From assembly GCA_046297495.1 (NCBI GenBank), contig JBKBIP010000061.1:1-15688 (forward strand): a DNA stretch of 15,688 nucleotides. Reading direction: 5' to 3'. The notes beneath the pieces are model-generated. The model was given only the letters and a program-made list of their open reading frames with translations, made no database searches and was not told the origin of the DNA. This stretch comes from JBKBIP01 sp046297495 (GTDB lineage: Bacteria; Planctomycetota; Planctomycetia; Gemmatales; Gemmataceae). Shown in pieces: positions 1-6,344 of this stretch (position 1 is its first letter; every line of letters begins with the position of its first letter). Position numbers and translations under genes: made by a program.

Positions 1-480
1 GGCCACTTCGGATACGTGACCGGTCCCAAGCCAGGCCTCTCAGCGGCCGGCAAGTTCGAGGTCGCGGCAAACAAGGTCCGGTTCAGGACGCCGGTCGCGG
101 AAGATGAGATCGACCTGGAGTCCGGGTTCTTGATGATGGCGCAGGCGATCCCGCAGCCGGAGCCGGTGGCACAGGCTGACAGCCTGTGCCACCTGGTTCC
201 TGGAGCAGGCGAGGCAACACTAGCACAGGCTGACAGCCTGTGCCACCCGCCAGGCGGCGGCCAGGTCACACCGCCGGCCGCAGCAAACAACACGGTTGAT
301 CTGACCTTCAGCGCCGACCGCAACGGCCTGTTCACCGCCTGGAACGCCATCGCCAACCTCGCCGACCTGGCCGGCAAGGTGACGGTCTCGATCCATGCCG
401 AGTCCGAGAACGGGTTCGACAAGGCCAAGCTGCAAAACGGCGTCATGGAGCCGCTGCGCGAGGCGGATTTGATTGAGTGA
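1..480 (+). CDS. C-terminal part of a probable DUF499-type (anti-phage-associated) ATPase, cut by the window edge
   Basis: The frame is open from base 1 and stops at 478-480, so only about 159 C-terminal residues are present. The last 60 residues (FSADRNGLFTAWNAIANLAD, then a KVTVSIHAESENGFDKAKL stretch, ending NGVMEPLREADLIE) resemble from memory the C-terminal end of DUF499 proteins. Those are large P-loop ATPases encoded beside DUF1156 methylases and helicases in phage-defence loci. The ATPase core would lie upstream of the window, so the family call rests on the tail alone. About residues 55-80 form an insertion made of two near-identical palindromes, both read in frame as AQADSLCH. A remnant of a DUF1156-like methylase follows within 100 bases, which fits a decayed defence locus. 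Whether the upstream gene is intact cannot be seen. It could instead be another ATPase with a similar C-terminal domain. Confidence 0.5.
   Translation, partial: GHFGYVTGPKPGLSAAGKFEVAANKVRFRTPVAEDEIDLESGFLMMAQAIPQPEPVAQADSLCHLVPGAGEATLAQADSLCHPPGGGQVTPPAAANNTVDLTFSADRNGLFTAWNAIANLADLAGKVTVSIHAESENGFDKAKLQNGVMEPLREADLIE
165..193. repeat. Perfect palindrome inside coding sequence (copy A)
   Basis: A 13-bp perfect inverted repeat (165-177 with 181-193) around the trinucleotide GAC; the arm is GGTGGCACAGGCT. It lies inside the DUF499-like reading frame and is read as VAQADSLCHL without disturbing the frame. Confidence 0.85.
221..246. repeat. Second copy of the in-frame palindrome (copy B)
   Basis: The same element as at 165-193, about 56 bases further on. 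A 9-bp perfect stem (223-231 with 235-243) surrounds the same GAC centre, and the right flank continues as TGCCAC like copy A. It is again read as AQADSLCH in the same frame. The left arm has one base change that breaks the outer stem. Confidence 0.8.
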
Positions 481-540
481 CGATGTTCGGCGGCCAAAGA
501 ATGTTCCGTGAAACCGGCGCCCCGCCGGTTCAGGCAACCG

Positions 541-766
541 GGCCATTCGAGGCGTCCGACGACGGCCCCGAAAGTCCTCGACCTGTTCGCCGGCGGCGGC
601 GCCATCCCGCTCGAGGCCCTGCGGCTCGAAGGATGTATCGCCCACCTCCGAATTGGCTGCCCTGGGGAAGCTCACGGCGAATTGGCGCAGCGTCGTCGAG
701 GACAACGTGTTCTCGCCGGAAGAACAGGCGGACCGCAAGCGCGGCCAAGGCAAATTGTTCGAGTAG
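541..766 (+). pseudogene. Gene-remnant mosaic: DUF1156-like adenine methylase fragment joined to another coding tail
   Basis: Two coding-like pieces in different frames lie end to end with no complete gene. Frame 1 at about 568-627 reads PKVLDLFAGGGAIPLEALRL, which matches the SAM-binding motif region of DUF1156 DNA adenine methylases (usual form DPFAGGG-IPLEALRLG). The frame loses sense immediately after. Frame 2 from about 629 reads a plausible protein tail (ALGKLTANWRSVVEDNVF, then SPEEQADRKRGQGKLFE) ending at TAG 764-766; its parent family is not recognised. DUF1156 proteins are around 1000 residues long, so this is a tiny relic with large deletions and a frame change near 628. It follows the DUF499-like gene, and DUF1156 and DUF499 genes are known neighbours in defence loci. 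Confidence 0.5.
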
Positions 767-1024
767 GCCGCGCCGTTGCGGGCCGAACCCAACGACGGCC
801 GCGACCTGATGATCGCCGCCAACAATTCGTGGTGCCTGGCCTACGACAATCTGTCGCACGTGCCGCCGTGGCTGTCTGACGCGATGTGCCGGCTCAGCAC
901 CGGCGGCGGCTTCGCCACGCGGGAGCTTTATACCGACCAGGACGAGATCATCTTCGATTCCCAGCGGCCGCTGCTGCTGACGAGCATCGAGGAGGTGGCG
1001 ACGCGCTCGGACCTGCTGGAATAA
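767..1024 (+). pseudogene. Fragment of a phage/plasmid-type ATP-binding (primase/helicase-like) protein
   Basis: Frame 2 continues after the TAG at 764-766 and reads about 85 residues to TAA 1022-1024. The sequence includes DLMIAANNSWCLAYDNLS, PPWLSDAMCRLSTGGGFATR and ELYTDQDEIIFDSQRPLLL, ending IEEVATRSDLLE. This pattern (Walker-B-like YDNLS, then LSDALCRLATGGGF-TR and a final ATR-DLLDR) is familiar from ATP-binding proteins of prophages and integrative elements. In intact relatives the chain continues well past DLLDR, and a whole N-terminal half with the P-loop should precede it. Both are absent, so this is a relic. No convincing start codon or ribosome-binding site is present. Confidence 0.5.
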
Positions 1025-1167
1025 TCTTGCAGATATTGTTCAGCAGCTTTGCTCCATTTGTCCGTCAGTTCCCAGACATCCAGCCGTCCGGCGTATGAGC
1101 GGAGGCGTCCCAACCCGCACCAGATTGCACCGAAAACAGGCAGACGGACGCGGAGATCAGGAGGCTA
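1025..1167. other. Short stretch without a supported gene
   Basis: Lies between the ATPase relic and the terminator of the tRNA-Ser gene. No ORF here looks coding. A minus-strand frame through 1025-1113 gives a mildly protein-like string but overlaps the relic and has no recognisable family. This stretch is the probable edge between the decayed accessory segment and the core chromosome. Confidence 0.4.
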
Positions 1168-1203
1168 GAAAACGCAAGAAACCCCGACAAAAACGGGGTT
1201 TCT
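1168..1203 (-). terminator. Terminator downstream of tRNA-Ser
   Basis: A perfect 10-bp stem (1177-1186 with 1194-1203; arm AGAAACCCCG) with a 7-base loop. On the minus strand it is followed by TGCGTTTTC, a short interrupted U-tract. It lies 37 bases beyond the 3' end of the tRNA-Ser gene and is read in the same direction. Confidence 0.75.
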
Positions 1204-1240
1204 CGCGCCAAGCCGCATCAGCCTGCATCGAATTGCAAAG

Positions 1241-1327
1241 CGGAGAGGGAGGGATTCGAACCCTCGGTAGACTTGCGTCCACACCGGTTTTCGAGACCGG
1301 CCCAATCGGCCACTCTGGCACCTCTCC
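1241..1327 (-). tRNA. tRNA-Ser (anticodon CGA)
   Basis: An 87-nt gene on the minus strand. The acceptor stem GGAGAGG (complement of 1321-1327) pairs with CCTCTCC (complement of 1242-1248), with discriminator G. The anticodon stem CCGGT/ACCGG encloses the loop CTCGAAA, giving anticodon CGA (complement of 1291-1293), which decodes UCG. A long variable arm and the T-loop GGTTCGAATCC are present, as expected for a class II serine tRNA. CCA is not encoded. The 3' end points toward the accessory-gene relics at 1-1024. A factor-independent terminator follows it. Confidence 0.95.
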
Positions 1328-1408
1328 GGAGCGTTGTTTTCACTGGCGGTTGAAGGATGGAAGTAAATATCACCAAAGGGTTTCGCCTAGCGGAATTTCG
1401 GCTTAACG

Positions 1409-1440
1409 CACCACCAACAACGATGAAGTTGTGGGTGGTG
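1409..1440. repeat. Imperfect hairpin
   Basis: Thirteen positions pair (1409-1421 with 1428-1440) with a single A/G mismatch, around a 6-base loop GATGAA. No U-tract follows on either strand, so it is not a standard intrinsic terminator. Its role is unknown. Confidence 0.6.
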
Positions 1441-1513
1441 GTTGTGTTCCCTTGAAGGTGACATCACTTGTATCCGATGTCATGAAACCAATGCCACAGC
1501 TAACCATTCTACC

Positions 1514-1539
1514 GAAAAACGCCGCTCCCGTAAAGCGGC
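1514..1539 (-). terminator. Intrinsic terminator of the rhamnulokinase gene
   Basis: Read on the minus strand: stem GCCGCT, loop TTACGGG, stem AGCGGC, then GTTTTTC. The stem is 1521-1526 with 1534-1539, and the T-run is the complement of 1515-1519. It lies about 90 bases past the stop codon of the minus-strand rhamnulokinase gene. Confidence 0.7.
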
Positions 1540-1629
1540 TGCCCTTAGCCCGGTCAACGGGACTAAATTGCAGTCTGCCAATGAGGTTGCGGCTCGGCAA
1601 TTTCTCAGCCGGGGAATAACGGAGGACAA

Positions 1630-3105
1630 TTATCCGACTAATCGCGTGAAGCGCCCGTACACTTCCTCCCACTTGTCTGCGTCCTTCGGTTCGTAGCGTT
1701 TCACCTCGAACGAGTTCCGCACCACCTCGCGGGCGTCGGCGAGGGAGCCGAGCAGGCCGAGGCCGAGGGCTTGTACCAGGACGTTGCCGATGGCGGTGGC
1801 TTCGACGGGACCGGCGACGACTGGACGATTGCAGCAATCGGCGGTGAATTGACACAGCAAGGCGTTCTGGCTGCCGCCGCCGACGATGTGGATGACCTCA
1901 AAGCGCTGGCCCAGCAATTCCTCCAGCTTGGCCAACACCCAGCGATAGCGACAGGCTAGACTTTCCAGGACGCAGCGGATCACCGTCCCCGGATCACTGG
2001 GGGCCGACTGGTCGGTCTGGCGGCAGAAGTCCCCCAGTGCCGCTGGCATGTCGGTGGGCAGCAGGAAGGCGGCGTCGTCCGGGTTGACGATGCAGGTGAA
2101 CGGGGCAGCGGCCTCGGCCATGCGCGTCAGCTCGTCGTAAGTGTAGGTCTTGCCGGCCCGCTCCCACGCTCGCCGGCATTCCTGCACCAACCACAGCCCC
2201 ATGATGTTCTTGAGAAAGCGTACCGTCCCGCCCATGCCCCCTTCATTGGTGAAATTGGCTTGCAACACCGCCGCGCCGACGTGCGGTTCGGGAATCTCGA
2301 CCCCCATCAGCGACCAGGTGCCGGAACTGATATAAGCCCACGATTCCCCCTGGGCGGGCGCTGCCACCACGGCGGAAGCGGTGTCGTGCGTGGCCGGCGC
2401 GATCACTGGCACCGCCCCCACGCCGGTATCGCTGACGATGGTTTTCCGCAATGGCCCCAGCACCGTCCCCGGCGTGATCAGGTTACCGAAGATTTTCACC
2501 GGCAAGCCAAAGGCGTTGAGCAAGTCATAGGCCCATTGCCGGGTGTGCGGGTTGATCAGTTGACTGGTGCTGGCGTCGGTGAATTCATTGACCTTGATGC
2601 CGGTGAAAAAGTAGTGAAACAAATCAGGGATCATCAAGAAATGCTCGGCCACCTCTAGCAACGGCGAGCGGTCCCGTTGCAGGGCCAGCAGTTGATACAG
2701 GGTGTTGATCCGCATGAACTGAATCCCTGTTTGCTGGAAGATCTCCAGCTGCGGCACGCGCTGAAACGCCGCTTCCAACATCCCTTCGGTGTGCGGGTCG
2801 CGGTAATGGCGCGGATTGCCGAGCAAGGTGCCGTCGCGCCCCAAGAGCGCGAAATCGACCCCCCAGGTGTCCACGCCCAGGCAGTCGATGCCGCCAAAGT
2901 CGGCGGCGCACTTCCGTAGCGTGGTCAGCATCTCGGAATAAAGCCGCAACACGTCCCAATGCAACGTGTCCAGCGTCCGCACCGCGCCATTGGCGAAGCG
3001 ATGCGCCACCTCCAGCCGGAGTTGCCGACCATCGAAATTGCCAATCAACCCCCGGCCACTCTCGGCCCCCAAATCAAACGCGAGCAGTTTCTTGGTTGCG
3101 GTCAT
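1630..3105 (-). CDS. rhaB: L-rhamnulokinase (FGGY carbohydrate kinase)
   Basis: Phosphorylates L-rhamnulose to L-rhamnulose 1-phosphate with ATP in cytosolic rhamnose catabolism. The 491-residue length is close to that of E. coli RhaB. Visible landmarks are the N-terminal phosphate-binding FDLGAESGRG (residues 10-19), CLGVDTWGVDF (75-85), the catalytic aspartate in APATHDTASAV (D241, matching the RhaB base), SSGTWSLMG (260-268), and the C-terminal ATP-binding HIVGGGSQNALLCQFTADCC followed by EATAIGN. The start chosen is ATG 3105: the reading frame extends 25 codons further up, but the family N-terminus begins right after this ATG (MTATKKLLAFDLG). No strong Shine-Dalgarno sequence is visible. 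No isomerase, aldolase or regulator gene of the rhamnose pathway lies beside it, so it appears as a single-gene unit. Other FGGY sugar kinases are less likely because the rhamnulokinase-type motifs are complete. Confidence 0.93.
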   Translation of the reverse strand: MTATKKLLAFDLGAESGRGLIGNFDGRQLRLEVAHRFANGAVRTLDTLHWDVLRLYSEMLTTLRKCAADFGGIDCLGVDTWGVDFALLGRDGTLLGNPRHYRDPHTEGMLEAAFQRVPQLEIFQQTGIQFMRINTLYQLLALQRDRSPLLEVAEHFLMIPDLFHYFFTGIKVNEFTDASTSQLINPHTRQWAYDLLNAFGLPVKIFGNLITPGTVLGPLRKTIVSDTGVGAVPVIAPATHDTASAVVAAPAQGESWAYISSGTWSLMGVEIPEPHVGAAVLQANFTNEGGMGGTVRFLKNIMGLWLVQECRRAWERAGKTYTYDELTRMAEAAAPFTCIVNPDDAAFLLPTDMPAALGDFCRQTDQSAPSDPGTVIRCVLESLACRYRWVLAKLEELLGQRFEVIHIVGGGSQNALLCQFTADCCNRPVVAGPVEATAIGNVLVQALGLGLLGSLADAREVVRNSFEVKRYEPKDADKWEEVYGRFTRLVG

Positions 3106-3240
3106 GGTGCATCTGGCGTGTATATGTATGGAGATTGGTAATCGGTCCCGAACCACCCAGCGACCGACATAATAATGCAACCCGCCTCGTCAGGAAAGCC
3201 GTTCGTAGCATAAAATGAAGGAAATGGGGGCGGGGTGGCA

Positions 3241-3315
3241 ATGAAAGACCTGATTGAAGGAAAAGGAGTCGTGCCTTGTGAGGAGATCATTGCTGAATTG
3301 GAGCAAATTTCTTAG
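3241..3315 (+). CDS. Possible 24-residue small protein
   Basis: ATG 3241 to TAG 3313-3315 encodes MKDLIEGKGVVPCEEIIAEL followed by EQIS. It has an acidic, helix-compatible composition and one cysteine. The codons look reasonable and a purine-rich stretch (GGGGCGGGGTGG) precedes the ATG, but no family is recognised and chance cannot be excluded at this length. The stop codon overlaps the start of a dispersed 17-base repeat, so the ORF may instead be the end of a truncated gene cut by a repeat. Confidence 0.2.
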   Translation: MKDLIEGKGVVPCEEIIAELEQIS

Positions 3316-3331
3316 ATTCATCGGCTCGCGC
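3315..3331 (+). repeat. 17-base dispersed motif, copy 1
   Basis: GATTCATCGGCTCGCGC, identical to 9893-9909, where it forms part of the left arm of a nested inverted repeat. Similarity continues loosely into a CGAC-containing flank in both copies. Confidence 0.6.
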
Positions 3332-3410
3332 TCGCCACCGACCTCGCAGGCGCACCGATCCATCACGGAACACCAGCAACCAACCGATCCCTAACTATGG
3401 TGACATATAT

Positions 3411-3860
3411 ATGACCTGTTGCATCACTCCTGCTGAGAACCAGGCCTGTCTTCTCTATGACGGTGATTGCCCCCTGTGCCAGCGGTCGGTCGCGATTCTG
3501 CGCCGGCTCGATTGGCGTGGCAAGGTGCGCTACCTCAATGCCCGCGAGGCAGCCAACATCCCGGCCTGCGAGCCGCCGCTGAAGCCGGAACGCTTGTTGG
3601 AGGAAATGCACCTCATCACACCCAATAGCCGGCATGTGTATCACGGCTTCGGGGCGTTTCGTTGGCTGGCATGGCGCTTGCCGCCGCTGTGGCCCCTCGC
3701 GCCGTTCCTGTACGTCCCTGGCGTGCCAACCTTGGGACAGAAAATTTACCTGTGGATCGCACGCCATCGTTTCCAGCTCGTTCCATGTCAAGATGGCGTC
3801 TGCACCCTGCCGCCGCCCCAACCAGCCAAGGAGAAAGAATCGTCCCGCCACACGCCGTAG
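3411..3860 (+). CDS. DUF393 family thiol-disulfide oxidoreductase-like protein
   Basis: A 149-residue soluble protein of the DUF393 (YuxK/DCC) family. The family signature is at residues 16-23, YDGDCPLC, a thioredoxin-like C-x2-C (C20, C23), followed by RSVAILRRLDW. The C-terminal half has the usual pattern of a gly-aromatic segment (YHGFGAFRWLAWRLP) and LGQKIYLWIARHRF. An extra cysteine pair (VPCQDGVC) lies near the end. A redox role is inferred from the CxxC only; the family has no settled substrate. The start at 3411 has GGTGA about 8 bases upstream. It is monocistronic by spacing: 305 bases to divergent rhaB and 378 bases of palindromic DNA to the next gene. Confidence 0.85.
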   Translation: MTCCITPAENQACLLYDGDCPLCQRSVAILRRLDWRGKVRYLNAREAANIPACEPPLKPERLLEEMHLITPNSRHVYHGFGAFRWLAWRLPPLWPLAPFLYVPGVPTLGQKIYLWIARHRFQLVPCQDGVCTLPPPQPAKEKESSRHTP

Positions 3861-3880
3861 CCCACTTCCATTCCCATCGA

Positions 3881-3962
3881 GGCTACTATTCCACCGGCAA
3901 CAAGGATGTTACCGCGCACGCCGCGCGAGCCAGTGCGGCACTGGCTCGCGCGGCGTGCTCTT
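3881..3962 (+). repeat. Dispersed palindromic element, copy 1
   Basis: The core is a perfect 21-bp inverted repeat (3916-3936 with 3938-3958, centre G3937). The 35 bases before it are shared with the copy at 6345-6427. Read in one frame the element encodes YYSTGNKDVTAHAARASA then ALARAACS, close to the peptide read from copy 2. It lies between the DUF393 gene and the glycosyltransferase gene. Confidence 0.8.
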
Positions 3963-3977
3963 GTGATTTTCTTGCAT

Positions 3978-4019
3978 GCGACTGTCAGGGAGCGGACCAA
4001 ACCACTCCCTGACGGTCGC
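3978..4019. repeat. Second palindrome type beside copy 1
   Basis: An 18-position inverted repeat (3978-3995 with 4002-4019) around the loop ACCAAA, with two positions that become G-U pairs in RNA. The arm contains GTCAGGGAG. The short word CCCTGACSG recurs at 4066-4074 and 4204-4211, suggesting decayed half-copies. It is not related in sequence to the element at 3881-3962. Confidence 0.7.
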
Positions 4020-4238
4020 GATTCGGAGTTTCTTGCTTGCCGGAGCTGGAACAAGCGATCCTTTTCCCTGACGGCGCGGCGGCGAATGAAAGTGAGGATC
4101 ATGCCGGAAAAACATCCTATCTTTCCCAGATTCTAAACAGAGCGAACAAGCCAAGTTCAAGTTGGGCAAACTTTTAGCCGTTTCAAGATATTAGCATTAT
4201 CCCCCTGACCGTCAATCACCTAGATTTGAGAACAACTT
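4020..4238. other. Remaining intergenic DNA before the first glycosyltransferase gene
   Basis: About 220 bases without a supported ORF. It holds two CCCTGAC words and a small GCTTG/CAAGC hairpin near 4035-4057. Sequence from about 4130 becomes AT-richer, compatible with a promoter for the gene at 4239, but no convincing -35/-10 pair is seen. Confidence 0.35.
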
Positions 4239-5483
4239 ATGTCGATCGGCGCTGGCCAACGGTCCCTTGTCCTTGGCGTTCCCAGTATATTGTCATGGCA
4301 TAGCCGCGTCGCGTGGCTAGCGTGGGCGTTGCTGTTGCTGGTGGTATGTGGCAAGGCGTTTCTCGTGCCGCATAGCCACACGGTCTGGCCGGTCTATCAG
4401 GCCAGCGCGGCGCATTGGTGGCACGGCCAGCCGTTGTACCACAGTTACCCCGGGCTGGATTTGTTTCGTTACAGTCCCACCTTTGCCATTGCCGTGACCC
4501 CTTTGGCTTTCCTGCCGCCTGCCGTGGGGGGAGCCTTGTGGGCCGGCGCCAACGTGTTGGCCCTGCTGGGGGCGGCAGTGGTTCTGTGGGATCATGTGTT
4601 GCCGCGAACCGAAAACGACGACAGCCGTATCGGTTATCTGCTGCTTACCTGTCTGGCGGGCATTAGCCTGGTTTGGAACTTGCAGTGCAACGCGCTGTTG
4701 TTGGCCGCAGTGGCATTCGGCTTGGCGGCCCTCCGCCAGCAACGCTGGTGGCTGGCGGCTTTTCTGTTGGTGGCCGCGGTGTTCATCAAGGTGTGGGCCG
4801 TGGCCGTGGTCTTGTTGGTGCTCGCCCGCTGGCCCAAGCGCATGACCGGCCCCATGTTGATCGCCCTGTTGGCGCTGGCCGCCATTCCGTTCCTGACTCG
4901 GTCGCCGGTCGCGGTGGCGAACAGTTACGCGCAATGGTGGCATTCTTTGACTTCGACTAGTCAAACACGCTGGCCGGGTTTCCGGGACGCTTGGACGATT
5001 TGGGAGCAATTCGGACCGGTTTCGCCGTTGGCCTATCGCCTCGCGCAGCTGGGCGCCGCGCTGACCGTGTTTCTGCTCTGCTTGTGGGGGGCGCGGCGGC
5101 CACTGCCACTACGACAGCAATTGACCTGGGTGCTCGGTGGCGGGCTGTGCTGGCAGTTGCTCTTTGGACCGGCCAGCGAGCAAGTCACCTACGGCATCCT
5201 AGCGCCGTTGCTGAGCTGGGGTCTAGTGACTTCTTGGCGACATCGACTGGTGCGCTACTGGCTTGGCAGCGCGTACTTGATCCTGGTACTCTGCACGTTG
5301 GGGGACGTCGAGCGCGGCCTACGCGGCCTGATTCCTGGCGCCCAAGCGTTGCTTCCTCTGAGCGTGGTGTTGGTCGCGGTTTGGCTGCTGATGGACATGG
5401 GCAAAGACTGGTTCTGCACGCTCCCGGAAGGGGAATCTGCAACCAACTCCTTGCTCCCTGATCATGCGCGGGGCATCAGCTAA
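4239..5483 (+). CDS. GT87-like (DUF2029) integral membrane glycosyltransferase
   Basis: A 414-residue polytopic membrane protein with about ten hydrophobic segments, the first at about residues 24-43. After it comes a loop with WPVYQASAAHWWHGQPLYHS then YPGLDLFRYSPTF (residues 50-82). This matches the periplasmic loop of GT-C fold, polyprenyl-phosphate-sugar dependent transferases of the GT87/DUF2029 family, including the Tyr-Pro before a short F-x-Y-x-P. A later NLQCNALLLAAVAFGLAALR and FIKVWAVAVVLLVLARWPKR correspond to the family's G-Q-x-N-LLLLAL and K-x-xP segments, though the lysine-proline is not conserved here. The donor and acceptor cannot be deduced. The end overlaps by 8 bases the 3' end of the oppositely oriented PilZ gene. 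A related protein is encoded at 10041-11357. Confidence 0.7.
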   Translation: MSIGAGQRSLVLGVPSILSWHSRVAWLAWALLLLVVCGKAFLVPHSHTVWPVYQASAAHWWHGQPLYHSYPGLDLFRYSPTFAIAVTPLAFLPPAVGGALWAGANVLALLGAAVVLWDHVLPRTENDDSRIGYLLLTCLAGISLVWNLQCNALLLAAVAFGLAALRQQRWWLAAFLLVAAVFIKVWAVAVVLLVLARWPKRMTGPMLIALLALAAIPFLTRSPVAVANSYAQWWHSLTSTSQTRWPGFRDAWTIWEQFGPVSPLAYRLAQLGAALTVFLLCLWGARRPLPLRQQLTWVLGGGLCWQLLFGPASEQVTYGILAPLLSWGLVTSWRHRLVRYWLGSAYLILVLCTLGDVERGLRGLIPGAQALLPLSVVLVAVWLLMDMGKDWFCTLPEGESATNSLLPDHARGIS

Positions 5484-6261
5484 AGAAAAAGTAGGCTAAT
5501 TCCTCATCGCTCAATTCACGCACGAAAGCACAGCCGACGAGTAAAACGTCCTCGGACGCTGGTTGCACGTGAACCACCCGCGCCAGCAGCTCAAAGCCAG
5601 CGGTTTCCGATCCCTGCATGTTCAGCCGGAGCAAGTTGCCGACCATGCAGGACCGTCGCACCTGCCCCGCGATGCCGCCTGGAGAGATATTGACGACGTG
5701 AAAGGGGAATGGCGGCGCGGCGGGATCATCCAAGGGATTGCTGAGCACCTCCGTATCGCAATGAAAACGGACCCATTCGCGCCGGTCGGGCGCCTTGGGC
5801 CGGAGGCGTTCCACGCGCAGGGAATGGATGTCCGCTTCCGCCAGCGGGCGGGCAAAGGCACAACCCAACGACCATTTGCCATCCGGCATGTGCATCACCC
5901 GGATAATGCGCACCCACAGCGAGCGGGTCTTGTTATCCGTGGGACTGGTGACTTCCACCTTGAGCAGCGTTCCCGACGCGAAGGGGCGATCCGTGACCAG
6001 GCTCATTCCCCCCAGAGAAATGTTGCGCACGATGGCCAATGCGTTGGCTTGGCCATTTCCCTCGGCAGGATGACAGAAGCCCGCCAAATTGCACGAGTAG
6101 CGCACCCAAGCACGCCGTTCACTGGCAGGAGTATATGCGATATATGCTTTACGCCAGCGGAGCCAATCCCACCGGCGCCAGAAAGGCACGGTATTCGGCA
6201 TGAATGCCTCAATGTTCAGAACCCGCGGACATGCGATCTTATTGCATGAGCTTACGCTCAT
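5476..6261 (-). CDS. Tandem double PilZ domain protein
   Basis: A 261-residue soluble protein with two PilZ domains, the c-di-GMP binding fold. Domain 1 (about residues 47-148) has R50-x3-R54 (RRAWVR) and N80-ISLGG. Domain 2 (about 158-257) has R161-x3-R165 (RREWVR) and N191-ISPGG. Each is followed by the expected strands ending in LGCAFAR and VGCAFVR. Both therefore keep the RxxxR and (D/N)xSxxG binding motifs, so both may bind c-di-GMP. There is no output domain or membrane segment; such proteins act through protein partners. The start ATG 6261 has AGAGAG a few bases upstream, and a second Met at residue 21 is possible. The stop codon lies inside the end of the convergent glycosyltransferase gene. 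Confidence 0.88.
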   Translation of the reverse strand: MSVSSCNKIACPRVLNIEAFMPNTVPFWRRWDWLRWRKAYIAYTPASERRAWVRYSCNLAGFCHPAEGNGQANALAIVRNISLGGMSLVTDRPFASGTLLKVEVTSPTDNKTRSLWVRIIRVMHMPDGKWSLGCAFARPLAEADIHSLRVERLRPKAPDRREWVRFHCDTEVLSNPLDDPAAPPFPFHVVNISPGGIAGQVRRSCMVGNLLRLNMQGSETAGFELLARVVHVQPASEDVLLVGCAFVRELSDEELAYFFFS

Positions 6262-6344
6262 TTTACTCTCTATGCAAATGAAAAGCCCATTCCTTCATCC
6301 GTGACCGCCATCCAATATGGGAAAAGCACGCCAGGAAAGGGGAT
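6262..6344. other. Divergent spacer upstream of the PilZ gene
   Basis: AT-richer spacer between the PilZ start and the palindromic element. It presumably holds the leftward PilZ promoter. No clear boxes were identified. Confidence 0.3.

Larger units (their letters stand above)
1328..1629. other. Intergenic region holding two hairpins, no gene
   Basis: About 300 bases between the tRNA-Ser gene and the rhamnulokinase stop codon. It contains an imperfect hairpin at 1409-1440 and the rhamnulokinase terminator at 1514-1539. The promoter of the tRNA should lie just above 1328 on the minus strand, but no clear -35/-10 pair was identified. Short ORFs on both strands here overlap each other and match nothing known to me. 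Confidence 0.5.
3106..3410. other. Divergent intergenic region between rhaB and the DUF393 gene
   Basis: About 300 bases holding the 5' regions of two divergent genes. It contains a possible 24-codon ORF (3241-3315) and a 17-base motif at 3315-3331 that recurs at 9893-9909. No clear promoter pair or operator palindrome was recognised. Confidence 0.4.

Noticed and set aside
165..246. Possible CRISPR-like repeat-spacer unit formed by the two palindromes.
   Set aside because: Only two copies, the spacer is coding, there are no cas genes, and the repeats are self-palindromic within a reading frame.
928..1113. Minus-strand ORF with a mildly protein-like sequence (RLDVWELTDKWSKAAEQYLQ).
   Set aside because: It overlaps the plus-strand ATPase relic, lacks a ribosome-binding site and matches no family I know.
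1403..1855. Minus-strand ORF running from the rhamnulokinase 3' end into the spacer, and the opposing plus ORF 1431-1619.
   Set aside because: The upper part is a shadow of rhaB, the lower part contains the rhaB terminator hairpin, and no start signal is present.
3662..4012. Plus-strand ORF crossing the palindromic element after the DUF393 gene.
   Set aside because: Its first half is an out-of-frame shadow of the DUF393 gene. Only the part inside the repeat resembles another locus, and that is explained by the repeat family.
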